From Phalacrocorax aristotelis (Eukaryota; Chordata; Aves; Suliformes; Phalacrocoracidae): DNA of 64,000 bases. Of the stretch, positions 48,501 through 63,500 are shown in pieces. The notes beneath the pieces were generated by a model. It made no database searches and was not told the DNA's origin. It saw only the letters and a list, made by a program, of their open reading frames with translations. Made by a program: the position numbers and the translations under genes. Position 1 is the first letter of the stretch; each line of letters starts with the position of its first letter. The stretch spans positions 23,228,975-23,292,974 of the forward strand of contig NC_134283.1 in the NCBI RefSeq assembly GCF_949628215.1, read 5' to 3'.

Positions 48501-51500
48501 CCCATCATCTTTCTTGCCCTTCCGCTTCAGCTTTGGGGAAGCCCGAGGGGATGCTTTGGCTTTCCAGTCCTTCACAGGCAGCCTCTGCGTAGATGCTTTG
48601 GCACCAAATCCACCTGACGTAGAAGCCAAGCTTGCAACTTCATCATCATGGTCACTATGAAGGAACAGCAGGGGAGAGGACATCACTTGCAATACAGGAC
48701 AGCGTTAGCCTTCACTAAAGGGAGGGGACTCACACTCTGCTCTTCATCCACACATGGCTGGAGTCACTTAGCTAAAGACTCCTGCCATCTTGATCTTTAA
48801 CACAGAGACCTCTACAGGGCTCAGCACGTGCTGCTCCATTTTGATCCCTGTCTGCCCAGGCTAAGCTTGAGCGCTGCATAATATGACTTGGAGGGTCTCT
48901 GCATTTGGGACCACCACAGTTCAGGCAGCGTGCTGGAATAATGCCCATTCTTGCTGCATACACACTCAAGCACATAAGCCCCAGCACATGATGCCGACCC
49001 AGCAGGGAACCCACGCATAGCATAGCCTTACAGCTTTACAAACAGAAAGCACTAAATGCATCAAGTATCGCAGGAATGGTGGAGAATCAGGTAGAACCTA
49101 GGAACTGCGTGATCCTTGGTACCCTGGAGTCTTTCAGCCACTGACCAGCCATCCAATGCAGGCTGCATGTTTCAGTCTGAATTGAAGTGTGGATTACGAA
49201 TGAACCCTCAACTGTCAAACAGGGCTGAGCACACAGAATGTGCCTATGGAGCTTTAGGGTGGCTTACGAGGGAGCCAAGATGCCAAAAGCAAGAAAATAA
49301 CTCCTGAGATACCCTTGCTACCTTATCCAAGGCACAGTATTTAGAAACTGGTCCTGTAATAGGTTTTCACCAGGAATTGAACCAAGCTTGGTCTATGCTC
49401 TTAAAGCAGCAGAGTCAAACCTTTCCCTACAGAGAGTAAATTAGACAACACCCAGAGGCCAACCTCACAACCAGCTGAAGTCATCAGAACATTATGGAAG
49501 CTGGACTGCTTACACACATGAAGTCAGGAGACAAAGCAAAGACATTCACCCCACATGTGAAGGCTTGCTGGGGACAGAAGCACGAATGCAGCCTGAACTG
49601 AGTCCATGCAGAACGAGAGAAGGGGCTGAGCACTCTGGTACCTTTGTTCTGCACTAGCATCCTGGCTGTCATGCTGCAGCAGGTGGTAGCTGTGTCGATG
49701 ATAGGAAGAGCTCTTGTGCTTGTCTTCAACCTCATCCCTTGGGCTAGAGGAGGAAAAAAAAAAGAAAATACCATTATGAAAGTCTCTTTCAGCTTGGGTA
49801 TTTGCTCATTCCACTTCTCATAAGAGAACCTGATAGAAGGTCTAAACCAAACAAAAACCTGACACTTATCTGCACAGATCCAGAAAGTGGCAGGTATTGT
49901 TTCAAGGCACAAAACGCTCAAACTTCTCCCCTGTGTTTTTCTGGGGGCCTTAAAAAGGGAGAAACAGCTCAGCTATGCTTCAGGCACTCACCAAGAACAA
50001 TCTCCCAACAGACATTCAAGCAAGACAGGTAAGCCACTACTCAAAATGGGCAGTACAGCATACTTCAGTGAATAGCACCCTCTTGGGTTTGTTTTTCCTC
50101 AAGGAATACTGATCACTAGGACAAAAGTCATCAGCACTTCTCTGTTCTTTCAAGCATCTGAGGAAGTGTGTGATTTTGATGGGTTAGCTCTATCAGACAG
50201 CACAGAACTGTAACAGTGAATCCAGTCCGAGTTTCAAAAAGATTTTGAAAGCAAATTGCACATGCTTCTACGCTGTAAACTAGGTCTATCTGAATTCAGC
50301 TTTCAGAAAGGTCTTCAGACAGAAGTGAGCACTTGTTACTTTCACATAGGCTAATGGCTTGACTGAGCTGGAACATATAAAAAAAAGTATCTCAGATCCA
50401 GAGATATCTGATCTGATATTCTGATATGAGAAGTCTTCAAGAGACTTCAAAAACAGAGTGAAATTGAGGGGAGTTGCAAACTCTTATAAAAGTACTTTCT
50501 CAACTTCAAATTACGAGCAAAAGCAAAAACACCGTGTAGAAACACAGTCTCAGTGCCCTCCCCATTGCCATCAGAATTGAGACTGTTTCCTGAAGTAGCA
50601 TCCTCAGGCACAGAGGCACAAGATGAGGTCCTTCTCTTGCAATTCTGTTGGGAGGGAACAGCCCTGGACAGTTTGAGGGGCAACACCAACACTCTCAGCC
50701 TGCTAGTCCTGTTGAAAAGGGAGGTGCTTGCAGGCTCCTGTGGCAAATGCAGCCCCGGCGTTGACAGACTCTGGAGGTGCCAGATGCATCTTGCAGTTCC
50801 TGTCCCACTACAAGGCAGGGACACTAATTCTGTGACGAATCCTAGCATTGCTCCAGTGTAATAGTTTGCTCCTGGTAAGCAGGTGTGTGTGATGTTGCCC
50901 TATTCTGCATGCCTGCTCCACACAGACATTGCCATTAATTTTCTGACTTTTAAAATACTTTATTTATAATACTAGCTGCACAGAGCTAATCCTGTGCAAG
51001 ACAGATATACAATTAACCTATAATCAAAACTGTCAATTATGCACTAATTGATTCCTTTCAACAAAAGCATGCAGGAATGCGTCACCTGGGGCAGAATTTA
51101 GTTTGTACTGGTTTTATTTCCAGAGTACAAAAAAACATATCCCATCTCAAGTCTCCATTCCCAGGTGAACACGAAGGCCAATAAAGTAGACTTTTCACCT
51201 TCTTAACAGAGATCCTTTAAGCTGCAAGGGGTATCATAGAACACAAATTGTTAGAGCTAGCCTAGGAAGTTCAGGACACAGCATACACAAACCAAGCACA
51301 CAGGAAAGTTGAATCATCCAGATCCTTTAAGGAAAGGAGGGATGGAGAACTGCTCTGGTTTAATCACAACATAAGAGCTTTTCACCAAGCTAGCAATTTG
51401 GCAAGTGCAAAGAAATTGCCCTAAGCAAGACAAATCCAAGTGATTACCTGTCTGCCATGCTGTTCCTGGTTTCTCTGGTTATGTCAGGAGCTGCTGGCCA

Positions 51501-54500
51501 TGGCTGACTCACAACACTGTCAGAAGATACATTTTCCTGAGTTAAAGCAGTCTCCAGTAATGATGGAGCATTTAGTCTGTCCACCTCCACTGGAGGCATG
51601 TCCAAAGAGTGGTGGCTGTGCTCCGAGTTGTGCCGGTTCCTCGGAGACAGCAAATGTAAGGCTGAGGCAGCAGATGCCATACTGTCTGCGTGATGACTGG
51701 GCTCCAGCACCTCCGCAGGTAGCCCAGACGGAGCCGCTGCAAAGCTGCGTTGCAAGGTCTCAGAAGCAATCTCTGGGATATCTTGGGACATGGCTGTGGA
51801 AGCAGATGAAATGACATCTGGGGAGCGCTCACGGGTGGGAGAAGCCTGGGGCACCACCAAGGGCTCCACCTCCTGCAGTTCCAGTGCTAGAGAGGGGTTT
51901 CCTGGTGTGACCTGAATTTAAAAGAAAGAAAAAAAAACAACCAAAACCAAACAACCAGGGCTTCAGGGTAATGCAGAGACATCCCAAGAAACCCCAGTAC
52001 CTTGCACCAACTAACTCTGGAAACAGCCAGCTGTATCCTTTCCTCATGTGATCCCTGTGCTCCTACTCTGTTCAGCAGACAGAAAAGGGCCCCAAGACTT
52101 GTAATGGGCTTTTGGCTAGGCTAACAACACAATTAAGCCTTAACGCTAGTTTGAACACGCTTTCAAAAGAAAATGTCACACCAATTCTACCTCCTTTCTC
52201 TGCTCCAGGATCCCTTCTCTTTGAGGGAAAAAGTCAGTTTTAACACTGAACATCTCCAGGCCTGAAAGCTGATATCAATTTCAAGCTTTAGTCATAATCT
52301 GTTTTACATCACACCTGGAAATAAAAACTGAGGAATAGGAAATTATTGTTTCAGAAACCTGTCAGACCAACAAGGAAGAAGAAACCTTTCAAGGTAGCAC
52401 TGTCTCCTAACACAAAAGGTGACCATGTCCAACCATTGTGATAGTGACAGCACAAGCTAGAGCTTTCTCTAGTTTCAGAGACCTGCTGTTTATGCCAAGG
52501 TCAAGTTCCGATAATACTGGTAAACCTGGCTGCAGATCTGTGTTTTCTAAACGGCAGATGCTGGTCCTGTTATTATCCAAGGAAGTCTAATTTCAGCTTG
52601 TACAGGCCCATAGAGAGAGGTCCCTTGGCCCACAAGAAGGAAGGGAACAGCATTTGGAGCCTTACTGGAACAGGTGCCTTTGGTGTTAGCTTGTCAGGGA
52701 GGCCTGGGATAAGAACCGAATGGTTCCTAGGACTAGTCTGGAGACTGCTGCTACTGCTGCTCAGTGTGAGGCTGGTGTCCAGCTGCATCTTGGGGCTCAC
52801 AGTCAAGTCTTCCGATGGCCTGCAGAAAACAGGGGCACAAACAAATCGAGAATGCTGATCTAATGGTAGAGATCTGCACCAAAAGGTGAGGAGCCGGGAT
52901 ACACGGGTCAATGGAGGAGCCCAACCCAAATTTTGCTAGTGTTGTCCAAGCCCTTGCTCTTTCTACTGTGGTCAGCCACTCCCTGTCAACTAGCACCTGC
53001 ATCACTTAGTCCTCATACAGCCCAAAGAGAAGGGCATTGCAATCTCTCAGAATTTGAGGTGTCAATGGAGAAGGGACCTGCTATATCTTCAGTGAACACT
53101 GTGCAGAGTTTAGAGAGAAAGAGGACACTATTGGAACGGTCTTTATCTTTTTCCCAGAAGTGAAGCTTTCCCCTGTTATGCAGCCCAACCCACCTCAACA
53201 CTAGTAAGACTTTCCTAACAGCCTGAGTTATCTTCTTGTCTTTGGTGGCTGCAGTGTTCTCTTACCTGTAAACAACAGCAGCCCTTTGGGAGAAGCATGT
53301 AAAGCAACAAAACTGAGATGCAATAAGAGAATCCCTATGAGGCACAAATGAAACACTATTGTTGGCCCCTTGGATGGCAACAGGCATGCTCCATGCTGCA
53401 TCAGAGATGCAAACAGCTGCCCGTATAGGGATGCTGGGACTCAGGCCAGTTTCTGGTTCTGGTTACAGTGTCCTCTCCTACAAGATACAGTACAGCTCTG
53501 CACCATCTTGAAGGACAGTATCAATTTAACTGCAGATATAATATATACATGCTATTTACCTGGGCATAGAGGCATCCGTGACAGAAGTGCTGCTCATGGC
53601 TGTGACTGCAGTCAGGGAACTGACGCTGCTGCCTGGAGACACAGCAATCTGTAAGAAAATATACAGCCATCAGGCTGGGACAGAAGAGTCCAACAGCAGA
53701 GCTTGACCTGAGAATGGTGGCTCCGGAACAACTCCTAAGGAGTTTTTGGCAAAGAAGGAATTAAAAAAAAAAAAGTTGAGTTGTACTCAGGTGCTCGTTA
53801 AAGGTAAGCCCCAGAACATCCTCATCACGTGAACCATGACTGTTTTTATCGAGCGATTCCTCTCCCAAAACAAAGTGGCATTCTGCAAGGCTCAGCACCA
53901 GATCCCCATTTTGTTCTTTAAGCTAGACTGCTCTTGTCAAGTTCTGTTGCCACTAGTGAGGCCAGATTCTGTAAGGGGTTTAGGTCCTGCACTGCTGATA
54001 CGTGGAAGTAGAATGCTCCAATGCACAAGAAGAAGTATTGCTCTTCTAGCTAGCTGGCTAGCAGTGAAGAGTACAGGGCAATATGCTGGCCCCCACTGCT
54101 GCTTCTGGCTATCAAGAAACACCTACAGAGAACACCAACATAAGCACGCAAGTACTCAGCTGGGAAAGCCAGTTTCACTGAGCTTCTTGCGCTTGACACT
54201 GTTTATGGCAGAGAGCAGAGATTGAGCTAAACTCAAGGCTGTGTCCACCCTATACTGGTCCTGGGTGCTGGTGCCAGCAGGAAAAAGCCTGCCATAAAAT
54301 AGGCAGCAGTGAAAAGCCAGGTTTAAATGGAACAGTTACACTGTTTAAACTAAAGAGTGAGCTGCTCCTTGCAGCAAACAGTATGCGCAACCATCATCCC
54401 ATCAACAACTTCCGTCTGCTCCCTTGGGATGTCTTTGCATTGGGAAGGCTACGTGCCCACAGGCACATAATTAACTTCTGCACTCAGCAACTTTGCTAGC

Positions 54501-57500
54501 AACATCAAAACCCTTAGGAGTAGCTTAATTTAGTCTTTGCTCCCCAAGTTGTCACTGGGGCGGCTCTCTGTAGTCAACTCAGCACAAACTCCATTTCTGC
54601 CCATCTCCACGTGCTGCCCATCCTCACCCAGGCTCCTCCAGTTACACATTCAAGCTGTGGTGGCAACATGTTCCTTGTATTTTATGTTGTTATAAATTAA
54701 TATTAATTATAAATTAAATTATATTAATTATATTTTCTATATTAGGATGTGTATGTGGAGTGCTGCTCACGAGTGCTCTCCTCCATTCCTGTAAGAACTG
54801 TATCAGTGCGGCAAACAACTGATGACAGTCCATTTCTCACAGGAAGGCAGAGAAAACACAAACAGCACAGCTTCTCACCAGTGGAACCCACACCTTGTAA
54901 TTATACTGCAGATTACTTCTTTTAAAGAATGCCCTTTTTAAAATGCTTTTTAATTTATGTCTACTCCCATTCCAAAAGCACATGGAAAAAACTACAGTCA
55001 CAAATTCAATAGAGACGCATGGAGGCAGGTTATAGGGCAAGAATATCTGAATGGGTTTAAGACAAACTAACAGGACACTCAGATGCCGAGCAGCCAAGAA
55101 ACAGCAAGCTCCTGCACTTCTGCTTGTTGGCATAACCAAAAAGGAGTAGCAGAAACTTACGCTGAGTTAGATGCACACTGCCAGTGCCAACCTTAGAAAT
55201 GCCTGGCAGGACCCAATGGTGCATGATGCAGCACTGCTGGCCGTGCACACATGACAGAACTTTAGGAAGAATTCTGTGTTTTCTGACTGCCTCATGAGAG
55301 CTCCACTGAGGAGTAAATGCTTCCTTACGGCTCTTCATCAAGACACTTTGCTATGGTTTGCAGAGATCACCAAATCCCAAGGAATGCTTTGCATGCTTTC
55401 TGACACTGAAATCTCTGGTGCAAGCATGGAAGACTTTCCTTCTGTACGAGTTAAGGCCTGTTGTGTTAGATCCAAAAAACCCACTGAGTTGCTGCATCAA
55501 TGATTTGCAGATGTCCTGCAGAAGATGTTACAGTCCCAGCTACCTACCTGATCATTTCAGACATACGTTCCCACAGCATCTCATCAGACAGGATATGCAG
55601 AGATGGCATATTTTCTTCCATTATAGTTATATCACAACCCCAAACAACACAGGTAAACCAGTCTCCCAGCTCAGACACAATTATTTAGCAAACCCGTATT
55701 TCTACACAAGACAGCTACATCAGCAGTTTTGCAGCTAAATATAGCAATCGCAACACAAACTTAGGTCAGCCTAGCATTTTAGATGTGCCAACATGTCTTT
55801 ACTCAGTTTGGTTACCTCCACAGAGTTTCCTGTGTACTCTGCATTCAGCTACTTTAGCCTATCAGAGTCACTACTGCATAGAAAAAGTTCACAGAAATAT
55901 CCAAACCTACGCCTCGTACCACCAATAACAGTGCTGCTCTCTGGTTACCTGTTGAAGAGATGTACTTGGTGTCATGAATGCATCTGGAGTCATCAGCTTA
56001 GGTTTGGCATCATTTGAGAGAGAAAGGAAGTCTGCTGGTACAGGCAGATCAGCAATACGCCGCAGGTCTGGTTGAGAGCCATGCACCGATCCTTTTTCAG
56101 ATCCCAGCACTTCTGTGCTTAGATCAGCCATGTGGTCTGGAAAGGCTTCCGAGGGAGAAATACAAATCAATTTATAGGAACTTCCCCCAAAAGCTAAAGC
56201 TTTAATCCCACAAAGCATGAAGTTATGCCATTGCCTGCCATGCCAGATTCCAAAAGAACAAGCAAAAACCCTGCAACAATCTAATCAAAGCTAAGGCCAA
56301 GGGAAATCCTGTGTCATTGCTTATTCTTTGTAGACTAAACAGTGGATGTTATCGGGCTTTGATAATAAGAGATCCAAGCTTGCTTTCCTCCCTAATCACA
56401 TGGCCAGTTTAACAGCTACATCCCAGAATTGAGAATGAACTGAAAGAGCACACTACACACAGCCCAGTGTCCTCCACTCCCAAAGCTCTGGTGTCACTTA
56501 ATTTCTTCCACCTGACAACAGACAAATGCCAAGCTTCTGGCACAAGTGCCAAATCACATAAGAAGGTTGACTCCAATGTGCACAAAGCATTAGCACTCCT
56601 AGCCTAACGTGCCCCCATGTTCCATACTCACACTGGGCTCTAATCAAGTGGTCTGCTTCACAGCTAGTCCATATTCAGAACCCTTTATGCAATTACACCA
56701 CTCTATTACAAAGAGGCACCCAAAGCTGCTCTCCTGCTGTGCTCCTCCTCCCCGGCAACCTTTAAAAGCTCAGCAACACTGAAGATCAATTTAACACAAA
56801 TGCTTACCAAATTCTTCATGGGAACTATGGGAAGGCATGGGTGCACTCATGTCAGGACTATGAAGAGGCTGGAATCTAATCTGCACATCCTGTAGGGCCC
56901 TGAAAAAAATGAGGCATCTCTGATTAGTCTATGAATCAGCAAGAGAAGTCTAATGCTTAGAACGTTTCTCTTTACCAAACTGATTCCCTTGGAATATGCT
57001 TTAGTGTGTTCTGTCCATGACAGAAGAATCATAGAATCATAAAGTTTGGAAAAGACCTCCAAGATCATCAAGTCCAACCCCCAACCCAACACCACCAGGC
57101 CTCCTAAACCATGTCCCAAAGTGCCAAGTCCACACGTTTTTCAAATGCCTCCAGGGATGGCGACTACACCACCTCTCTGGGCAGCCTGTGCCAATGCCTG
57201 ACCACTCTTTTCAGTAAAGTCATTTTTCCTAACATCCAATCTAAATCTCCCCTGGCACAACTTGAGGCCATTTCCTCTCGTTCTATCACTAGTGACTTGG
57301 GAGAAGAGACCAACACCCACCTCACTACAACCTCCCTTCAGGTAGTTGTAGAGAGCGATAAGGTCTCCCCTCAGCCTCCTCTTCTCCAGGCTAAAAAACC
57401 CCAGCTCCCTCAGCCGCTCCTCATAAGACCTGCTCTCCAGACCCTTCACCAGCTTTGTTGCCCTTCTCGGGACACGCTCAGCAGAAGCTGATCCTCATTC

Positions 57501-60500
57501 AGCTGTGCCACCCAGTTCTGGCATCCAGGGTATTCGAGAGATGTTTCCCAGCTCATGTGCAAACACGAGCACAACTATTAAGTCACTGTGTACTCCTTGC
57601 AACAAAAATACTAGCTTGCCACAGCATCATGCAGGGCTACCTCCTGGTAAGTCCATACTGCACGCACCACAGCTAGAAATTTCTACAAGTCCAAGTGGTT
57701 TTTCTTATGAGCAAAAGGAACTGGTAAGTTAAATTTCCACAGGTCAGTGCAGGTCAGTGCAGGATTAGGACAACCATAGACCGCTGCCCATGGTAGCTAC
57801 TCTGCATACTCACTTGGTGTGCACACAGAAGAGTTTTATCAGCACGCCTGCTGCTGATTCAACAGCCCCAGCTCCCTGAGCACCTTCTGTAAATGAGACA
57901 AAAGTAAAATATGAAGTTGGATGGAAACAGCAGACAAACTACTAGAAAAACCAACACAGCAGATGAACCAGCAGCAGAGATACAGCTTCATCACTTCTCC
58001 ACTTCAGAGGTAGATTCAACCTGTTAAGGGGAACTGTATCCTACACTCCCTTAACTTTTCAATGTGAGAGCAACCAGATTTGCTCATCTGTCAGATGAGC
58101 CTCAAGGAAGAGGAAAAAAAAAAAGATACCTCATTAGGTAAAGAGGAGGAAGCTGAGGTCTAGAATTGCCAGTGATTTGTTCAGGCTGTTGAAGTGACTG
58201 GTTAGGTATATTTTAAGAGAGACACACTAGCTTATAACATACGTAAGTTCAGACTAGGGCTCAACCATCCTTCTCGACTGTAAACAACTCTAGTTATGAA
58301 CAGCTCTGTAATAACATCCCATGACCCAGCACTGACAACATTCACTCAACACCTGTATCTGTGTCACTACTAACAAAACTAAGGAGGCCGAGTCAAAAAG
58401 ATAAATCAACATACACATTCCGCCCCCCCTCTCCAAAATTAGGCATTCCTATGCAAATTGTCCTAATTATCTGAGCACCAGACAGGACACAAAGCTTCAG
58501 TTGCCATCTGCTCCTGACTTGCTTACATGTAATCTGTCATTTTTGCTTCTGCATTTCAGAGCTACACCACTAATATTGATAACAACAAGAATTGACTATA
58601 TTATGTAGGGAAGCACATTGCTCCTGGACTATCAGTACAGCTGTATCTTTCTAACAGGAAATATGTCGCTGTTATTCAAAGCACCTTTCCAAATTTTACT
58701 AATAGAAATGTAGGAGAGCAAGAGCAAACCAACAGTTGAAGAGAGACAGCAATCAAGGTATGTCTACATGGGACAGTTCTCCACAGGATTCACTGTCATA
58801 TTCGCTGGAGTAACAGCCAGAAGATGACATCTCCTTTTAGAGGAGAAACCCATGAGAGTTACTCGTTCACTTCCATTGCAAGAAGCTTGGGAATATGCCT
58901 TCCAGATGTGACTGGGAAGAATCCCACCCTTTCCCTCAACTCAGACTGTATACTGTCCTCACATCTGTCAGAGCTCAGGCAGCACAATTCAGAAGCAACC
59001 AGTTGGTTTCTCAGACCATATGCTCGCACCTCTGGTGTTTAATTCCATAGTTTACTCAGAGAAGCAGCCACAGAAATACATCCTGCCAGTTCTTCCAGGA
59101 ACTCTTTTGCTCCTGTGAGCCTGAAGCAAACTGTGCTGGAGGGAGATACAGCCCCACGCTGCCAGAAGCCGTCCCCTCTGTTCTGCTGGGGGCAATGACA
59201 CTATGCAATCACAAAAGCATCATGGCTCAGGTACCGAGCAGCTACTCTTGTACCTTAACCAAAGCATCACTCACAGTCACTTAAGTCCACACAGCCCTGG
59301 AATGCTTTTTTAGTAACAGAAACACCTCAGCAGAGCTTCTGTGCAATAAGGGGCAATGGCTACAACCTGGGTTGGGAGGTTCAGATTCAGGATTAAGAAA
59401 TATTTTCTTTATGAAGGGGTGCAGCCCTGTGACAGGGCACCAGAGCAGAGGCAGAAGCGTCATGTTTGGGGGCCTTCAGCATGTAGCTAGATGAAGCCAT
59501 AGATGACCTGATCTGCCACCAGCAACAGTCCCGCTTCAAGCAGCAAGTTGGACGAGACACCTCCAGAGGTCCCTTGCAACCAACTCTGCTGTGTTTCCCT
59601 GAAGTACTCTAGCTGCACAGGATGTATTTCATACACATTAAGAGAAGAAAAGAGCCAGTCTTTCATGAGAAAGCCAGAACCAGTAAGGAAAGAAATCCTG
59701 ATCTCACAGCAACCAAATTCTCTTCATCACCTACCTACACTCAAGTTGTCATTTTCCTCTTCTGCTGGGAGGACTTCAGTGTGCCTCAACCGGCAGCGGC
59801 TCACTGCCTGGATGCCAAAGCTTAGGACTGGGTGGGTAAGGAGGAACTCTGAGATGGAGCTGAAGTAAGCTTTGCCCTCCTCTTGGTTCTGCACCAGCTC
59901 CATCACATACAAGACCTGGAAGAATCAGAAACAGTAAGCCACTGGGCTTTCAGAGCAGACCATGCGTACATGTGCGTGGACTACAAAACGTAGCACCTGA
60001 ACGAGATTTGGAACAATGGAAATAACATGAGGAATAAAGCCTGAGCCATTTCAGTTTGAAACAGAACACCCAAGGAAACCACAATAAGCACACTCCTATC
60101 TAAGTCAATGTCTATCAGGAACTCAATCCTACTGTGCCAGACACGGTGTCTCCAAATGAGAGCTTTACTTTAGGGTGAGAAGTAATCCTAAGGCTCCTCA
60201 GGATGAATCGAGTGAATGGTTACCATTTGTCATCTTATGGTGAAATAGATGAGGCCAAACTCTTCATTTTTAGCTATTAACATGCAAATCCTAGACCTAG
60301 GCAGCACAATCAGTCACACAGATGGTCATTTCTCCTTCTGTCACCATTACCCACACAGTCAGCAATAAAATGAACCACCTACTTTTCTCTGCACATCGCT
60401 CAGTATCAGATATTCAGCAGAGAGGTCCAGGCAGACTTTCAGGCTGGGAAGAATACTCATGGAGCTGAAGATGTCAGGACAAAAGCTAGATCCACAAACA

Positions 60501-63500
60501 AGAGATTGGGGGGTGCAGAAAGCAAGGTAGATTAGCACAACCAGAACAACTGCTATGAAACTGCACTAGTTACAAAAAGTATTCTTAAGGAGCTTACAAC
60601 CATATTACAGTGCAACCACCCACTAGAACCAGAACATCATTGCAGAAATCAGTGCTGGCTTCAGCTAAGAGACCAGCATGGAGATCACAGAACAGGATCT
60701 AGATATAGATTCTGAAAATTTAAATGAAAGACAACAGTTTGTCATTACTTAACACATTCCACATTCATAGGAGGACATGAGCCAACGCTACAGATTTAAA
60801 AACAAAAAACCACCAAATCAAAATAACTCTTCTATAGGCTTTGGACTTTCTGTAGTATGAGGTGGGAAAAGCAGCACTCAGCTGTATGCCATATTCTGAA
60901 CTGCTCTCTTAAAAATGAGAAGTGGCCTTACATGTGCATGTGATCAGAGAGGCCACGATTCACCAGCAGAAAGGTAAAACTAAGGCACATAAGTTGAGTG
61001 AAGGAATGTCCTAAAGTGGAATTTGAACTTCTTGACCCATATGGCTTGGCAAGTAAGCCTTGTATAACTGCTTAAGCTCTGTCAACATAGCAGCCTCTCA
61101 TTATTTAAAATGAAAAAGCAGTAAGAGGAAGAGATCCTAGATTGGTTATTGAGTATCTAGTATTTTTACAGAAGAAAGATCTCAAGGAGTGCAATTTGGA
61201 ATGCCTCTCCTCATGCCACAGGTATATCTGTGCTCTACAGACCAAAGCAAAGGTCTTGGTAACACCAAGGAGACTGGTGTTACCAGGATCAACCTGCCCT
61301 GCCTTGCCAAATCTTGACAGTCTGTAACAGCCCTGACAGCTTTCAACAGATAGGTCAGATTGGCAAAGGATCCTCTAACTGGGGTTAGAGAAGACACCAT
61401 TGGAGATCAAGGATCACCTTTGCAAAGTAAGCATACCTGGAAACTGAGAGCTTTGTTACGATCCACTGCTCAAAGTAAATCCAACACTTCATGGGACTCG
61501 GCATATCAACACCTACCGGACAGTCTGCAGACAAGTCCAAGACACAGTGCACCACATCTTCAGTTCTCTGTTCTGATCTGCTCCTGTGATGAGGAATCTC
61601 CAGAAGGGAACCCTGCAGGCCCAACAGAATTAAGCTCTCTTAAAGAATATCTGGTCCTTCCCATAAGGACGTTTCACAGAAAAGTTCCTCGCAAGCTGCC
61701 CATAGCTAATTTTGCCCAATGGTGTCTTAAAGTTCCCAAAAAATCTCTCCACTGAGGCAGATTAGAAACCGCTATAGCTCTCAGCTCTCAAGAGCCTTAA
61801 GGCCACAACTGACTGAAAAAAACAATAAAAATTAAAAACCAAAACAGTTACTTTTACTTTTTAATCAACTACAGCAGAAATTTGGAGGATAACACCCAGT
61901 TAAAACTGACCATGCCACAAACCTAAAAGGACTCATCAATTTAGAATTTTCATTGCTTTCATGGAGTTGACACTAGAATTAGGGTCCCTTTATACTGTAC
62001 TGCAGAGCCTTATTTATTCCTCCCTCACCAAAAAACTGACTACAAAGATGACAGGACTTGCTCCTGCCATGACACTAATTTTTTTACAAGTACAATGCAG
62101 CTACAAGAAGCCCTCCAAAAGTAGAGTTAGAAGACACTACTAAACTTTGATAATCCAAGTACAGGATTGGGGACTTACTCTGGGTCTTGTTTTTTATGGT
62201 TGTCACAGAAGAGCAGGCAGGAAAGAGGCCTACCATCATGGGGTTTCCACTCATGAAGACACCTAAGAAAGAATCAGAAAAGATCGAGTGTGCAGGGTCT
62301 AGTTAATAAGGAATATATAAGGTAGGCGCTGAACACATTACACCTGTACAAAGACAGCATTGAGTCAGCAGCCACCAAGTGTTATCAGCTTGTAGCTGTT
62401 TACAGGCTTATATAAAATAAGGAGATCACAGCCCATGCTGCCACAGATTGTGACAAAAGAAAAAGAAATCATGTGTCGGTACTTGGTTTGGTGCTAAACA
62501 AGGGCACAATACATAAAAGAAGTCAACATTGAGAAGAAAAGATCAGAGAAGCTTTCTGCATTTACAGGGACAGTGCAAAAATAGTTTGACTACAGCCTGT
62601 GCAAAGCACAGAACTCCTGCTTCCAGACACAGTTCTTTGCTTTTTATCTAAGTTTACCAAACCTTGAGCATATATAATATTCAGTGATACAACTCTTGCG
62701 CAACAGATTACAAACATTCACCCTGTATCTCTATAATGTCCTGAGAATGACCATTGCAGGTGATTCGAGGTGATAACATGATAACAGAGAGAAAGTGATG
62801 CTCTCTGTTCCAAGATCTTTAATTTTCTAATACTCCAGTTACCTTGGCTCGTCTTGTCCCTCAATATAGATCTGCCAGAATTTGACAAAACCATCATGAC
62901 TTGCTGTGGCCAACACAGTTCCATCTGGAGAAAGTGCTCCCTCGCTCAGGCACTAAACAGAGGCAGGGTGGGAAGACAAAGAAAAGTGATTTTACAACTC
63001 CTTGTGGAGAAAGAGAACTCCTCAAACAGGAATTTGACAGTACATTCGTCAGAGTGATTTCCAACAGACAAGTCACAAGGCAACTTAACCCTTCACAGAA
63101 GAACTGACAGGACTCTTTTGTAATAATAACTAACATTCACCTTTTCCAGACAGCAAATCTAAGTACAATGGATTGTGTTGCTACCGTTCCCACTGTTACT
63201 CATGTTATGAGCAGAGCTCATTTTGATTTGGGATCTTCTGGCTTTTCACAGTCATGATAGATGAAACAATTATGATTGTGAAACAAAGTGATACAATTAC
63301 TTTGTCATCATCCTGTTCAAGAAGTGAAACTGGCCTCTTTCCAGTTGATTATTTTATATTTGAAATATCACCTACTGGATACTCAGCTGCAGTCCTGGTC
63401 CACTGTACTCACAGATATAACTATACTCATAAGGGAAATCATAGAAGAATAAAGATGTCATTGGGCTTAATTTCCCCCTTCTTATCCAGCAGTAAACCAC

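Noticed and set aside
57741-57760. 10-bp tandem duplication (aggtcagtgc twice)
   Set aside because: Too short to be notable on its own, although the AGGTCA half-sites resemble nuclear-receptor motifs; the spacing gives a weak direct repeat only.
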